Source: Symbiodinium natans (lineage: Eukaryota; Sar; Dinophyceae; Suessiales; Symbiodiniaceae). Taken from it: a stretch of DNA of 64,000 nt. Below, one piece after another: positions 48,001-51,429 of the stretch; the stretch's first letter is position 1, and each line of letters starts with the position of its first letter. The stretch is from positions 448,501 to 512,500 of the forward strand of contig CAJNDS010000025.1 of assembly GCA_905221605.1 (NCBI GenBank), in the 5' to 3' direction. The translations under genes were made by a program, and so were the position numbers. The notes beneath the pieces are model-generated. The model did not search any database. It was not told where the DNA came from and saw only the letters and a program-made list of their open reading frames with translations.

Positions 48001-49293
48001 GTTGGGCACTCCAGGGAAACTCTGGGGTTGGGCACTCCAGGGAGTCTCTAGGAGTAGACGGGCGAGGAGAAGAGTTCCGGGCGAGGAGAAGAGCTGAGTT
48101 TGAAGTCTAACAACCCCACACCGAAGGTGGGAATGAAAATATTATTCCTTAACAAGGGCAATATGGGGATTATTATTCTTTATTCTTCTGGGGTTCTTAA
48201 GCAAATAGTAGCTTAGACGCATGTTTCGAAAGTGCCCGTACGCCCTTACACGAATGTGTTCATCAAAGACGTTGCTTCTGGAAAACAAGTTGCAGCTCTA
48301 CCTGCTGCAAGAGATGCCGCAGGCTCCAACTCCCCAAGATTCAGAGTTTGGGTCTGTACTCACCATGAGTGCGGGTGAGGAGAGGGGGGCGCTTTCCTCG
48401 ACATAAGCCTTCGGGTAGTGCCGATATGCACTCCCCTGTGCACCCTTAAGCGCCCCTAGGATTCGGGATGCACCCCCGCACCTTGCGCCGAAGCCTTCCA
48501 GGACACACTCTGAGCACCTCGTCTCCACGTCTGCGCTCCTCTCGCGCTTCGCGCGCGCCGGCCGGGTGCTTAGAGTCGAGGGGTCGCCTTTGGGGGAATC
48601 CTTGGAGTCACTGTTACTTGGTAGCCAAGTGGTGCCCTTCCGTGGTTTTGGCGACATGGTTCCTGGGCTGCGAAGACGAACACCCTCAACTCGAAATGCG
48701 CACATGGTGTCATGGAGACACTAAACCCAAAACCCTAAACCCTAAACCCTAAACCGTAAACCCTAAACCCTAAACCCTAAACCCTAAACCCTAAACCACT
48801 TGCTATTCGAGGGGAAGTCTGGATCTGAGGTCAGAGTTGCACGGAGGGGGCTGGCGGAACCCTATACACCCTAGGGGCGAAGCCCCCCATGGGTTTAGGG
48901 TTTAGGGTTTAGGGTTTAGGGTTTAGGGTTTAGGGTTTAGGGTTTAGGGTTTAGGGTTTAGGGTTTAGGGTGCAAGGCCTGCATTGCAGCGATGCTGATA
49001 TGCTATTCTGGTCGCCTCCTTTGCGAGAAGAACCAGCAAGAGGTAACTTCAAGGCTTTGTTTTGCTTTCTCAGACCCATTGCAATCCATAAAGCCCAAAA
49101 CCCTAAACCCTAGATCCTAAACCCTAAACCCCCCTAAACCCTAAACCCTAGACCCATTGGGGGCCCGAAGCCCAAGCAAGGCTTCACGGCTGTGTGCAGC
49201 GGCCTCCTTCGCGACCTGGCTCGGACCACCACCACGCTGCACCCGCCAGGACTGGGCACGACGTTTGACTGGCTCATCTTGTGTCACAAGTGA
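24407..49293 (+). CDS. Split gene: mRNA guanylyltransferase fused to cap guanine-N7 methyltransferase
   Basis: This gene-level entry covers the exons listed below. Joined in phase they give the GTase motifs in the family order: I (K|ADGER), III (IIDAED), IIIa (RVLLAFDL), IV (DGLVF), V (LKWKEP) and VI (FRADKA). They are followed by an N7-methyltransferase with SAM motif VLDVGAG, acidic strand VAVDRD, VADLR, the family box FNTICCHFAIHY, and a C-terminal strand ending at TGA 49,291-49,293. The enzyme would transfer GMP to the 5' diphosphate end of RNA and then methylate the guanine at N7, in the nucleus. A GTase-MTase fusion in this order is known from trypanosomatid CGM1, which caps spliced-leader RNA; dinoflagellates also trans-splice. 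No triphosphatase domain was found. The 5' end is unknown, and parts of the methyltransferase C-terminal region are still missing. Borders are predicted by eye. Confidence 0.8.
24517..25363. repeat. Intron with inverted heptamer ends
   Basis: It begins directly with TTTAGGG (24,518-24,615, then variants to 24,740) and ends with CCCTAAA (about 25,260-25,342) 21 bases before the acceptor. Between them are an unusual A/C-rich low-complexity stretch (24,790-25,120, largely CCCAAAA-like words) and a poly-C/poly-A module at 25,029-25,073. Confidence 0.8.
25364..25410 (+). CDS. Capping enzyme exon preceding motif I
   Basis: GGCTGCCAG| opens PKSNRHLEPEDLGQL in phase 0 and the exon leaves at CTGAG|GCACTC, a GC donor, in phase 2. 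The joined sequence aligns with the PVSL-x-R-x-N-L-x-x-L segment that precedes KxDG in capping guanylyltransferases. Reading through the donor stays open to a TGA at 25,469, so without the family the end would be ambiguous. Confidence 0.75.
25466..25605 (+). repeat. CCCTAAA array inside intron
   Basis: About 20 regular CCCTAAA units in the middle of the 25,411-25,963 intron. A TTTAGGG-to-CCCTAAA switch point lies at 25,901-25,932, next to the following exon. Confidence 0.9.
25964..25991 (+). CDS. Capping enzyme micro-exon ending in the catalytic lysine
   Basis: CCGTTGCAG|G enters in phase 2 and reads SGACRFALK, ending AAG|GCGCGC, a GC donor in phase 0. The last codon supplies the lysine of motif I (K-x-D-G), whose remaining residues open the next exon. 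The exon is 28 bases long. In the other frame the segment reads EWRLPVCAEGAR, which lacks the lysine; only this frame joins to ADGER. Confidence 0.75.
26136..26186 (+). CDS. Capping enzyme exon: rest of guanylyltransferase motif I
   Basis: CGCGCAG| opens ADGERKLFVVWAEQLGK in phase 0. Joined to the preceding AAG this gives KADGERKLF, the nucleotidyl-lysine motif of capping enzymes (human KADGTRYMM). The exon leaves at AAG|GCCGGG, a GC donor, in phase 0. The intron before it is only 144 bases and has no heptamers. Confidence 0.8.
26365..26760. other. Intronic unique sequence, no exon called
   Basis: Part of the 26,187-27,340 intron. Open frames occur on both strands (81 codons on the minus strand), but with no family features or splice context. 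A C run and short inverted repeats lie near 26,770-26,870. Confidence 0.4.
27074..27315 (+). repeat. CCCTAAA/CCCTAAG tract before the motif III exon
   Basis: Blocks of CCCTAAA alternate with blocks of CCCTAAG (for example 27,112-27,160 and 27,198-27,260). The tract ends 26 bases before the acceptor. Confidence 0.9.
27341..27428 (+). CDS. Capping enzyme exon: motif III
   Basis: ATCGGACAG|G enters in phase 0 (an acceptor ten bases earlier, CGCCAG|G at 27,331, is the alternative). The frame reads DQVRNVLPNFGANGLHIIDA, then EDASLTTLC, and leaves in phase 1 at G|GTTTAGGG. IIDAED occupies the place of motif III (DGE in most capping enzymes), 26 residues before motif IIIa, with Ala for Gly. The TTTAGGG array starts at the donor itself. 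Confidence 0.8.
27429..28285. repeat. Intron with inverted heptamer ends
   Basis: The first bases are GTTTAGGG repeated to about 27,500, changing to TTAGGGC variants. The last are CCCTAAA, then eight to nine units of the 8-mer CCCCTAAA (28,194-28,260), ending 15 bases before the exon. An unassigned exon-like island lies at 27,800-27,850. Confidence 0.8.
28286..28350 (+). CDS. Capping enzyme exon: motif IIIa
   Basis: CCTCTTCAG|G enters in phase 1 and reads RGSQKGAQRVLLAFDLPLGH. RVLLAFDLP fits motif IIIa (R-x-L-x-x-D) of guanylyltransferases. The donor is unclear: a GA donor at CA|GATGGG gives the phase 2 exit needed by the next exon, and no GT is placed well. A family B inverted-repeat element begins at 28,363, right at the exon edge. 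Confidence 0.7.
28363..28566. mobile_element. MITE family B, copy 2, split by a TTTAGGG tract
   Basis: Arms TACTTGGAGGTTCATGGTAA and CTAAGTACCCTGAACCTCC are the family B ends. The element is interrupted at 28,395-28,438 by a TTTAGGG tract bounded by the direct repeat GTAACCCAA (28,386-28,394 and 28,439-28,447). Confidence 0.75.
28898..28970 (+). CDS. Capping enzyme exon between motifs IIIa and IV
   Basis: TTCGCCCAG|G enters in phase 2 and reads LLSFGQAPSSLLEVRQAQLQ ELGR, up to AGG|GT. An internal acceptor (GGCCAG|G at 28,915) and a GC donor at 28,960 are alternatives. The helix after motif IIIa in this family has the same R-L-x-x-L character. CCCTAAA-like variants precede and TTTAGGG follows from 29,008. 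Confidence 0.65.
29008..29125 (+). repeat. TTTAGGG to TTTGGGG array at intron 5' end
   Basis: Three TTTAGGG units are followed by ten regular TTTGGGG units and then degenerate copies, 40 bases into the intron. Confidence 0.9.
29126..30960. other. Intron body, unassigned
   Basis: Part of the 28,971-30,969 intron. A stretch at 29,340-29,620 is open on both strands (for example + strand GVRFYAGYKAVWVGHDVEQC) but has no family match that I know. A C run with A-rich edge lies at 30,281-30,306, and CCCTAAA/CCCTCAA variants fill 30,780-30,960. Confidence 0.4.
30970..31044 (+). CDS. Capping enzyme exon before motif IV
   Basis: AACGCCAG|G opens PLAELPGLLPLSRWQAYDAL, then ADGP, leaving in phase 2 at CCAG|GCCGG. 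A later acceptor, GGTGGCAG|G at 31,016, would enter in phase 0 and so match the GT exit of the previous exon; the start is therefore uncertain. The exit joins to RGFLCDGLVF. Confidence 0.7.
31073..31195 (+). repeat. TTTGGGG/TTTCGGG variants and T run at intron start
   Basis: Heptamer variants begin about 30 bases after the donor and run into a 22-base T tract at 31,176-31,198. Confidence 0.85.
31218..31314. mobile_element. MITE family A, copy 3
   Basis: GGGATGTGCCCCTTGATACTAACAGTCC and GGACTGCTAGTACAAGGGGGAACATCCC form 28-base imperfect inverted ends around about 40 bases. Confidence 0.75.
31740..32178 (+). repeat. 9-mer CCCTCTAAA array passing into CCCTAAA
   Basis: About 30 units of the 9-mer CCCTCTAAA (31,826-32,104) are followed by CCCTAAA/CCCCAAA units. 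It ends a few bases before the exon at 32,189. The long Leu-Asn-Pro open frame over it is a repeat artefact. Confidence 0.9.
32189..32276 (+). CDS. Capping enzyme exon: motifs IV and V
   Basis: TTCAGAG|G enters in phase 2 and reads RGFLCDGLVFASRLPSGSPD, then LKWKEPLWA. DGLVF is motif IV and LKWKEP motif V of capping guanylyltransferases (human DGLIF and ILKWKPP). The exon leaves in phase 0 at GCG|GTGTTT. This was the first exon to identify the family. Confidence 0.88.
32288..32450 (+). repeat. TTTAGGG/TTGAGGG tract at intron 5' end
   Basis: Starts 11 bases after the donor; TTTAGGG mixes with the 6- to 7-mer variants GGGTTGA and GGGTTCA. Confidence 0.9.
32950..33150 (+). repeat. 9-mer CCCTATAAA array
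   Basis: About 18 units of CCCTATAAA pass into CCCTAAA and end about 40 bases before the next exon. A plain TTTAGGG tract lies upstream at 32,838-32,905. Confidence 0.9.
33192..33232 (+). CDS. Capping enzyme exon after motif V
   Basis: CGACAG|G enters in phase 0 and reads ECKSISADFLLRG, leaving in phase 2 at GGAAG|GTGCTG. SADFLL matches the SVDFRL strand that follows motif V in the family. An acceptor nine bases upstream (GCAGAG|C) keeps the same frame. Confidence 0.75.
33320..33850. repeat. Opposed heptamer tracts in the 33,233-33,859 intron
   Basis: TTTAGGG at 33,326-33,455; CCCTCAA block at 33,608-33,755; then CCCTAAA with CCCTACC units to 33,850. The right tract stops 10 bases before the acceptor. 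Confidence 0.9.
33860..33896 (+). CDS. Capping enzyme micro-exon
   Basis: CACATCCAG|G enters in phase 2 (AG + G gives Arg) and reads RHHSATDFLELQ, leaving in phase 0 at CAG|GTGCTG. It is 37 bases long, with strong signals at both ends. It belongs to the OB-fold part of the guanylyltransferase. Confidence 0.75.
33938..34890. repeat. Opposed heptamer tracts in the 33,897-34,918 intron
   Basis: TTTAGGG at 33,938-34,010 and a CCCTAAA array at 34,814-34,889. Between them are CCCTATAAA-like variants (34,070-34,240) and a family C inverted-repeat element (34,341-34,456). Confidence 0.85.
34341..34456. mobile_element. MITE family C, copy 1 (diverged)
   Basis: Its right end, CTCATTCATTACTAAGAACCAG, matches the family C end at 41,108-41,129. 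Left arm GTGAATGAGGGAAAGAGGGCCC pairs with GGGCCCTTACTCCCTCATTC. The centre is TA-rich. Confidence 0.6.
34919..34996 (+). CDS. Capping enzyme exon, OB-fold region
   Basis: GCAGGACAG| enters in phase 0 and reads LSAEGLLAARGLRGNFAKDA, then FGRSPN, leaving in phase 0 at AAC|GTAAGA, a near-perfect donor. It connects in frame on both sides. Confidence 0.8.
35161..35248 (+). CDS. Capping enzyme exon with proline-rich C run
   Basis: GGCAGCCAG|G enters in phase 0 and reads GAVDDCLLSWEAIAEFTLKG, then WGA and a short Pro/Arg-rich stretch encoded by a run of 13 C. It leaves in phase 1 at CCCG|GTGAGA. The next exon enters in phase 1, so the C count as given keeps the frame. The intron before it is only 164 bases. 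Confidence 0.82.
35871..35941 (+). CDS. Capping enzyme exon: motif VI
   Basis: CTGGGGAG|G enters in phase 1 and reads GRWIFQRFRADKAPPPQQEQ, then SFR, leaving in phase 0 at CGG|GTCATT. WIFQRFRADKA fits motif VI (W-x-F-x-R-x-R-x-D-K), needed for the GTP step. With this exon all six motifs are present in order. Confidence 0.83.
36061..36315. repeat. TA/CATA microsatellites
   Basis: Two patches of ATAC/TATA repeats (36,041-36,145 and 36,240-36,315) in the intron between the motif VI exon and the next. The Tyr/Met/Ile-rich open frames over them are artefacts. Confidence 0.8.
36471..36572. mobile_element. MITE family A, copy 4
   Basis: GGGATGTTCCCCTACACTAACAGTCC and GGACTGCTAGTATAAGGGGGGAACATCCC are the inverted ends. 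It is the cleanest copy, about 102 bases. Confidence 0.8.
36694..36800 (+). CDS. Capping enzyme exon: end of guanylyltransferase domain
   Basis: AAGAAATAG|G enters in phase 0 and reads VHANTADTVAAILELAKSPI, then TAEAECDEGAVPWGL, leaving in phase 2 at CTATT|GTAAGC. It matches the N-x-x-NT-x-x-V helix and the I-x-x-PIT end of the human domain. It joins in phase to the methyltransferase exons. Confidence 0.85.
37040..37812. repeat. 8-mer CCTTAAAA array, then opposed heptamer tracts
   Basis: About 40 units of CCTTAAAA/CCTCAAAA at 37,040-37,425, followed by TTTAGGG (37,490-37,585) and CCCTAAA (37,743-37,808). All lie in the 36,801-38,676 intron, whose start also has GGGTTTAGGGG and whose end has CCCTAAA. 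Confidence 0.9.
37813..38580. other. Intron body, no exon called
   Basis: Unique sequence with small inverted repeats (for example GGGGATCCTTAAC / GTTAAGGATCCCC-like pieces around 37,890-37,925) and short open frames on both strands. CCCTAAA resumes at 38,583. Confidence 0.45.
38677..38737 (+). CDS. Capping enzyme exon: start of methyltransferase domain
   Basis: GTCCGCCCAG|G enters in phase 2 and reads YFSAASEDLRTGPQLRSLCE, leaving at GAG|GCTTCC, a GC donor, in phase 0. A GT at 38,789 also keeps the frame and would add about 17 residues. It matches the HYN...R...LR helix that opens cap methyltransferases. Confidence 0.75.
38860..39350. other. Intron body with TA-rich patch
   Basis: A TA-rich microsatellite (38,870-38,905) is followed by about 400 bases with open frames on both strands but no motif. 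Part of the intron before the 39,454 exon. Confidence 0.4.
39454..39516 (+). CDS. Capping enzyme exon: methyltransferase helix before SAM motif
   Basis: TTGCAACCAG|G enters in phase 0 and reads AHRLAKAVLPLGLFDFAKPA R, leaving in phase 0 at AGG|GTTTAGGG. It corresponds to the NNxxKxxLI helix of the family. The TTTAGGG array begins at the donor. Confidence 0.8.
39515..39847 (+). repeat. TTTAGGG - TTTTTAGGG - TTTAGGG array
   Basis: Starts at the donor of the 39,454 exon. Heptamers (39,515-39,570), about 17 units of the 9-mer TTTTTAGGG (39,571-39,734), then about 16 plain heptamers to 39,847. The switch between unit types is sharp. Confidence 0.95.
40313..40378 (+). CDS. Capping enzyme exon: SAM-binding motif I
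   Basis: GGCACCAG|G enters in phase 0 and reads AFSGPSVLDVGAGRLADVQL AL, leaving in phase 0 at CTC|GTGTGT. VLDVGAG is the glycine-rich SAM loop. Here the tract just upstream is TTTAGGG, opposite to the usual orientation. Confidence 0.85.
40431..40470 (+). repeat. Short TTTAGGG tract after SAM exon
   Basis: A few TTTAGGG/TTTCGGG/TTTAAAGG units about 35-90 bases into the intron. Confidence 0.85.
41022..41129. mobile_element. MITE family C, copy 2
   Basis: Perfect 22-base inverted ends, CTGGTTCTTAGTAGGGAATG.. and ..CATTCCCTACTAAGAACCAG, around about 64 bases. CACTAAAA occurs close by on both sides (41,010 and 41,133). Confidence 0.85.
41586..41635 (+). CDS. Capping enzyme exon: acidic SAM-ribose strand
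   Basis: GCGCGCAG|G enters in phase 0 and reads ELVAVDRDPQAMGWDS, leaving in phase 2 at TCGAG|GAGAGA, a GA donor. VAVDRD is the second strand of the methyltransferase fold, ending in the Asp that holds the SAM ribose. Joined to the previous exon it gives a typical spacing after VLDVGAG. A GT at 41,648 is an alternative exit with the same phase. Confidence 0.82.
41650..42590. other. Intron body, unassigned
   Basis: Part of the 41,636-42,701 intron. It holds short CCCTAAA pieces near 41,959-41,995 and unique sequence with overlapping open frames on both strands (for example 41,984-42,349 minus). No family motif. Confidence 0.4.
42702..42740 (+). CDS. Capping enzyme exon: methyltransferase helix
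   Basis: CATGGCAG|G enters in phase 2 and reads LEEWAEREKWTS, leaving in phase 2 at TCCAG|GAGACT, a GA donor. It fits the A-x-x-R helix after the acidic strand. Reading further stays open to TAA at 42,775, so the end rests on phase and on the next exon. Confidence 0.65.
42770..44185. repeat. Dense CCCTAAA arrays and a 9-mer with CG
   Basis: CCCTAAA and variants at 42,770-43,160; CCCTAAACG-type units at 43,375-43,440; a long regular array 43,445-43,620 with a CCCCAAA block inside; a TTTAGGG/TTTGGGG tract 43,725-43,860; CCCTAAA 44,090-44,180. All fall in the 42,741-44,220 intron. A GC-rich island at 43,666-43,731 looks exon-like but does not fit the phase. Confidence 0.9.
44221..44282 (+). CDS. 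Capping enzyme exon: VADLR strand
   Basis: AAAACTGAG|G enters in phase 2 and reads LLVSPMVADLRREDALNVLG, leaving in phase 1 at GGGAG|GCCCTG, a GC donor. VADLR is the strand that carries the base-binding acidic residue in this family. The next intron is only 198 bases and contains TTTAGGG units (44,363-44,426). Confidence 0.8.
44481..44542 (+). CDS. Capping enzyme exon: N7-methyltransferase signature box
   Basis: CTCTCCGCAG|G enters in phase 1 and reads RQFNTICCHFAIHYLWDSEE, leaving in phase 0 at GAG|GACCCA, a GA donor. FNTICCHFAIHYLW matches the FDxxSCQFxxHYxF box that is diagnostic for cap guanine-N7 methyltransferases. The GT after the downstream G run would be out of phase. Confidence 0.9.
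44543..45585. other. Intron with poly-C run and CCCTAAA end
   Basis: Contains a G run at 44,555-44,565, CCCTAAA at 44,894-44,934, a 29-base C run at 45,030-45,059 followed by GAAACAAAAAAAAA, and CCCTAAA/CCCGAAA arrays at 45,356-45,558. The arrays end 28 bases before the exon. Confidence 0.8.
45586..45642 (+). CDS. Capping enzyme exon: LxPGG-like loop
   Basis: CCTCCCCACAG|G enters in phase 0 and reads ATAQVLRQLSRHLLPCGLL, leaving in phase 0 at CTT|GTAGTC. It matches the LxNxSxxLKPGG helix-loop of the methyltransferase. The other two frames contain stops. Confidence 0.85.
45890..46110. repeat. CATA/CTAT microsatellite region
   Basis: TCTATCTA units near 45,958 and seven to eight ACAT units at 46,040-46,068, in an AT-rich intron segment. 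Confidence 0.8.
46690..46736 (+). CDS. Capping enzyme exon after the GG loop
   Basis: ACGCAGCCAG|G enters in phase 0 and reads VTYMDSEMLERTEDG, leaving in phase 2 at GGAAG|GCATCG, a GC donor. It corresponds to the GTTPNSxxLxxRL stretch of the family. CCCTAAA (46,575-46,672) ends 17 bases before it. Confidence 0.82.
46785..47180. repeat. TTAGGGCTTATTAGGG variants, then CCCTAAA
   Basis: About ten decamer-like GGGTTTATTA units at 46,785-46,885 and a CCCTAAA array at 47,095-47,178, within the 46,737-47,209 intron. Confidence 0.85.
47210..47313 (+). CDS. Capping enzyme exon: late methyltransferase strand
   Basis: TTTCCGTGCAG|G enters in phase 2 and reads LRAMALQEGPNGTVTFSVVP, then GENDTAEVFVGTIG. 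It leaves at GGCAG|GACTTC (GA) in phase 2, or at TCGG|GTTTGT (47,322) in phase 1. It corresponds to the VxF...FGxxYxF part of the family. Confidence 0.75.
47883..48051 (+). repeat. Minisatellite, unit about 25-27 bases
   Basis: Seven imperfect units of GGGGTTGGGCACTCCAGGGA plus GTCTCT. It lies in the intron region before the last exon. Open frames over it on both strands are artefacts. Confidence 0.85.
48120..48720. other. Unassigned stretch before the last exons
   Basis: A + strand open stretch at 48,221-48,406 (includes ENKLQLYLLQEMP) could hold one of the missing methyltransferase exons, but phase and splice sites do not settle it. A half copy of family D lies near 48,608. Confidence 0.35.
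48835..48891 (+). CDS. Candidate capping-enzyme exon
   Basis: TGAGGTCAG| precedes and ATGG|GTTTAGGG follows, with CCCTAAA at 48,720-48,797 on the left and a TTTAGGG array at 48,892-48,972 on the right. Possible readings are CTEGAGGTLYTLGAKPPM and LHGGGWRNPIHPRGEAPH; neither can be fixed by the family. Position and setting suggest an exon, the frame does not. Confidence 0.4.
49200..49293 (+). CDS. Capping enzyme terminal exon
   Basis: CTGTGTGCAG| enters in phase 2 and reads GLLRDLARTTTTLHPPGLGT, then TFDWLILCHK and TGA at 49,291-49,293. The closing strand fits the C-terminal EAxxxYLxFxFxK strand of cap methyltransferases. CCCTAAA (49,095-49,150) lies upstream. Confidence 0.75.
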
Positions 49294-49660
49294 TTGCCCA
49301 TATCCTCCAATTTCCCCACCCATAAGAAAAACAAATGAATATTACTAATAATAAAAATAATAGGATAAATAATCATCACGCAAGAAGTCAGAATAGATAC
49401 TCAATTCCATAGGCCGTGCCCCCCCCCCCCCCCCTAGAGTACACAGAGGTCCGCGCAACAAGCTCTTTTGTCTCGACCCCCTCGAGCCCTAAACTTTGGC
49501 CCTTCTGGGCTGTGGCTTTTTGTTATAAGCATCCTCGGGTTCCCCTCTGCTTTGGTGGCTTTTTGTGTTTCCTTGGCGGTGGAGGTTGAGGGGATGTGTG
49601 GGGGTTTAGGGTTTATGAGTAGGGTCTAGGGTCCAACTCAGGCATATCCCAATCCCTTCG
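49294..49660. other. 3' flank of capping enzyme gene
   Basis: AT-rich after the stop (TAATAATAAAAATAATAGG near 49,347), with a 15-base C run at 49,420-49,433 and a short GGGTTTAGGG near 49,602. No poly(A) signal is claimed. Confidence 0.45.
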
Positions 49661-49665
49661 CGCAG

Positions 49666-49735
49666 GACTGGGACCGAGTCAGCCGCAGCAGTACGAGCAG
49701 ATTCTCAGGCTCCCGGTTTCAAGTGGCTGCTTCGG
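49666..49735 (+). CDS. Candidate exon of a downstream gene
   Basis: CTTCGCGCAG|G and TTCGG|GTTTGG bound 70 bases. The best frame reads LGPSQPQQYEQILRLPVSSG; an AG|GC donor at 49,708 would shorten it. It exits in phase 2 and the next candidate at 50,120 enters in phase 2. All frames are open, so the reading is uncertain. Confidence 0.4.
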
Positions 49736-50119
49736 GTTTGGGGTGAGCTTTGTCAGACAGGCGTAGATGAAGGGCATCAAGGGTGAGAGAGTTTCTGGAG
49801 GCGTTTGTCCCGCATCTTGTCTCGTTCAGAGAATCTCAGGTAAAATCTATAGAATTGAATAAGGCCACCTCAGCCCCCCCAAAGAATCTTCCCATAGAGG
49901 TGTAGCATCACCTTTGTCATAGTTGGGGGTACTTAAACCCAATAAGGGATATAAATTCACATGTTTAATACGATCCCAACCATCAACTAGTCACAGGGCA
50001 GAGCCAGGGCTTCGAGACGTCAGCCCCCCGTCGCGTCGAGGCTTTTCGCCTACGCGGTCTTCCGCCGCACGCCCGAAGCCGCACTGTTGGGGCGGTCCCC
50101 ACATGAGTCCTTCCCGCAG

Positions 50120-50161
50120 CACGTGCCTCGACTTGCTACAGCGTTCTCTGGCTAAGCTCTG
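50120..50161 (+). CDS. Candidate exon of a downstream gene
   Basis: CTTCCCGCAG| enters in phase 2 and reads TCLDLLQRSLAKL, to TG|GTTTTTAGGG. It is followed at once by TTTGGGG/TTTAGGG units. The gene is unidentified. Confidence 0.45.
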
Positions 50162-50287
50162 GTTTTTAGGGTTTGGGGTTTAGGGTTTAGGCTTCGCCCC
50201 CCCCCCCCCCGAACAAAAAAAGACAATCATCCCTCTCTTCCCCTAAAACGGATCTTAGCTACGGGGGGGGCTTCCAGGGTGTATGTT

Positions 50288-50437
50288 GGGAATGTTCCGC
50301 CTTATCCTAACAGTCCTTCATAGGGATTCTAGTACCCCCCTATTGTAGTAGTCCCTATTGAGGACCCCTAAACCCTAAACCTAAACCCTAAACCCTAAAC
50401 CTAAACCCTAAACGGTTAGCAAACGGGGGAACATGCC
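50288..50437. mobile_element. MITE family A, copy 5, split by CCCTAAA
   Basis: Left end GGGAATGTTCCGCCTTATCC and right end GCAAACGGGGGAACATGCC. A CCCTAAA/CCTAAA tract at about 50,366-50,413 interrupts the right arm between GAGGAC and GGTTAGC. Confidence 0.7.
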
Positions 50438-50539
50438 AAGGTGTATGTCGGGTCCCGCAGGGAGACTGAGAAGTTTGTTCGTGTCTCGCGGGGCCGGGAC
50501 CTGTGTGCAGCTGGAACTCTCTCCCTCAGAGCCACGGTT

Positions 50540-51015
50540 TAGGGTTTAGGGTTTAGGGTTTAGGGTTTAGGGGAGCCCCCAAACCCCTTAAAAGCCCTCC
50601 GCAACTCTGGCGACCTTCTAGACCCCTTCAAGCCCCAGAGTATAGTAAGCCCTGTCAAACCCTCCACCCTAAGCCCTAAACCCTAAACCCCTGAACCCTA
50701 AACCCCTAAACCATCCCTAAACCATCCCTAAACCATCCCTAAACCCCAAACCCCAAGCCCCTAAACCCCAAGCCCCTAAACCCCAAACCCCCAAACCCCA
50801 AACCCCAATATCCCCCCCAAAACCCCAACATCCCCCCAAAACCCCCGCAAAAACCCTGAGGTGGTCCAGCACGCCGTGGAGCTCCTTCCGGCCAAGGCCC
50901 TGGCGGCCCTGGGCGCCGCCTCCGCCTCCTGGCGCCGCCAGGGGCCCCGGCAGAAGGGTTTAGGGTTTAGGGTTTAGGGCTTAGGGTTTAGGGTTTCGGG
51001 TTTCGGGTTTAGGGT
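50540..51015. repeat. Heptamer tracts around the F-box-like exon
   Basis: TTTAGGG 50,540-50,575; CCCTAAA with CCATCCCTAAA and CCCCAAA blocks 50,660-50,825; TTTAGGG 50,957-51,015 beginning at the donor of the exon. Confidence 0.9.
50861..50957 (+). CDS. Candidate exon, F-box-like helix pair
   Basis: AACCCTGAG|G enters in phase 0 and reads VVQHAVELLPAKALAALGAA, then SASWRRQGPRQK, leaving in phase 1 at AAGG|GTTTAGGG. The LLPAKALAALGAASASWRR pattern resembles the core of an F-box (LP-x-x-x-L-x-x-L-x-x-x-S-x-x-W). High GC leaves other frames open. Heptamers of the usual orientation sit on both sides. Confidence 0.5.
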
Positions 51016-51328
51016 CCATGTGGTTTAGGGTTATAAGAGTTTAAGTCTATGGGGTTTTGGGTTTTCGGGTTTAGAGTTTAAGCTTTTAGGGTTACGGTTT
51101 GATGGTGTGTATGTGTTATATACGAACATGTGTGTTGCTTTCGTGTGTTTGTTTTTTGTTTTTTTTTTTTTTTTGGGGGGGGGGGGGTGAGGAAATTCTT
51201 TGCCGAAACGTCAGGTGCGGGGCTTGGGTCTAGGGTTTAGGGATGTTTAGAGTTGAAGGCTCAGAACCAGCTTTCATGCGTGCAAACGCCATGCCCCGAA
51301 ACCGCCGCACACTGAACACTGATAAGTT

Positions 51329-51426
51329 GGGATGTTCCGCCCTTATACCAAAAGTCCGTAATAAGGATTATACTAGGGGGTACTATAATCCCCATTTTGG
51401 AGAGTTCGTATAAGGGGGAACATCCC
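51329..51426. mobile_element. MITE family A, copy 6
   Basis: GGGATGTTCCGCCCTTATACC and CGTATAAGGGGGAACATCCC are the inverted ends around about 55 bases. Confidence 0.8.
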
Positions 51427-51429
51427 AAC

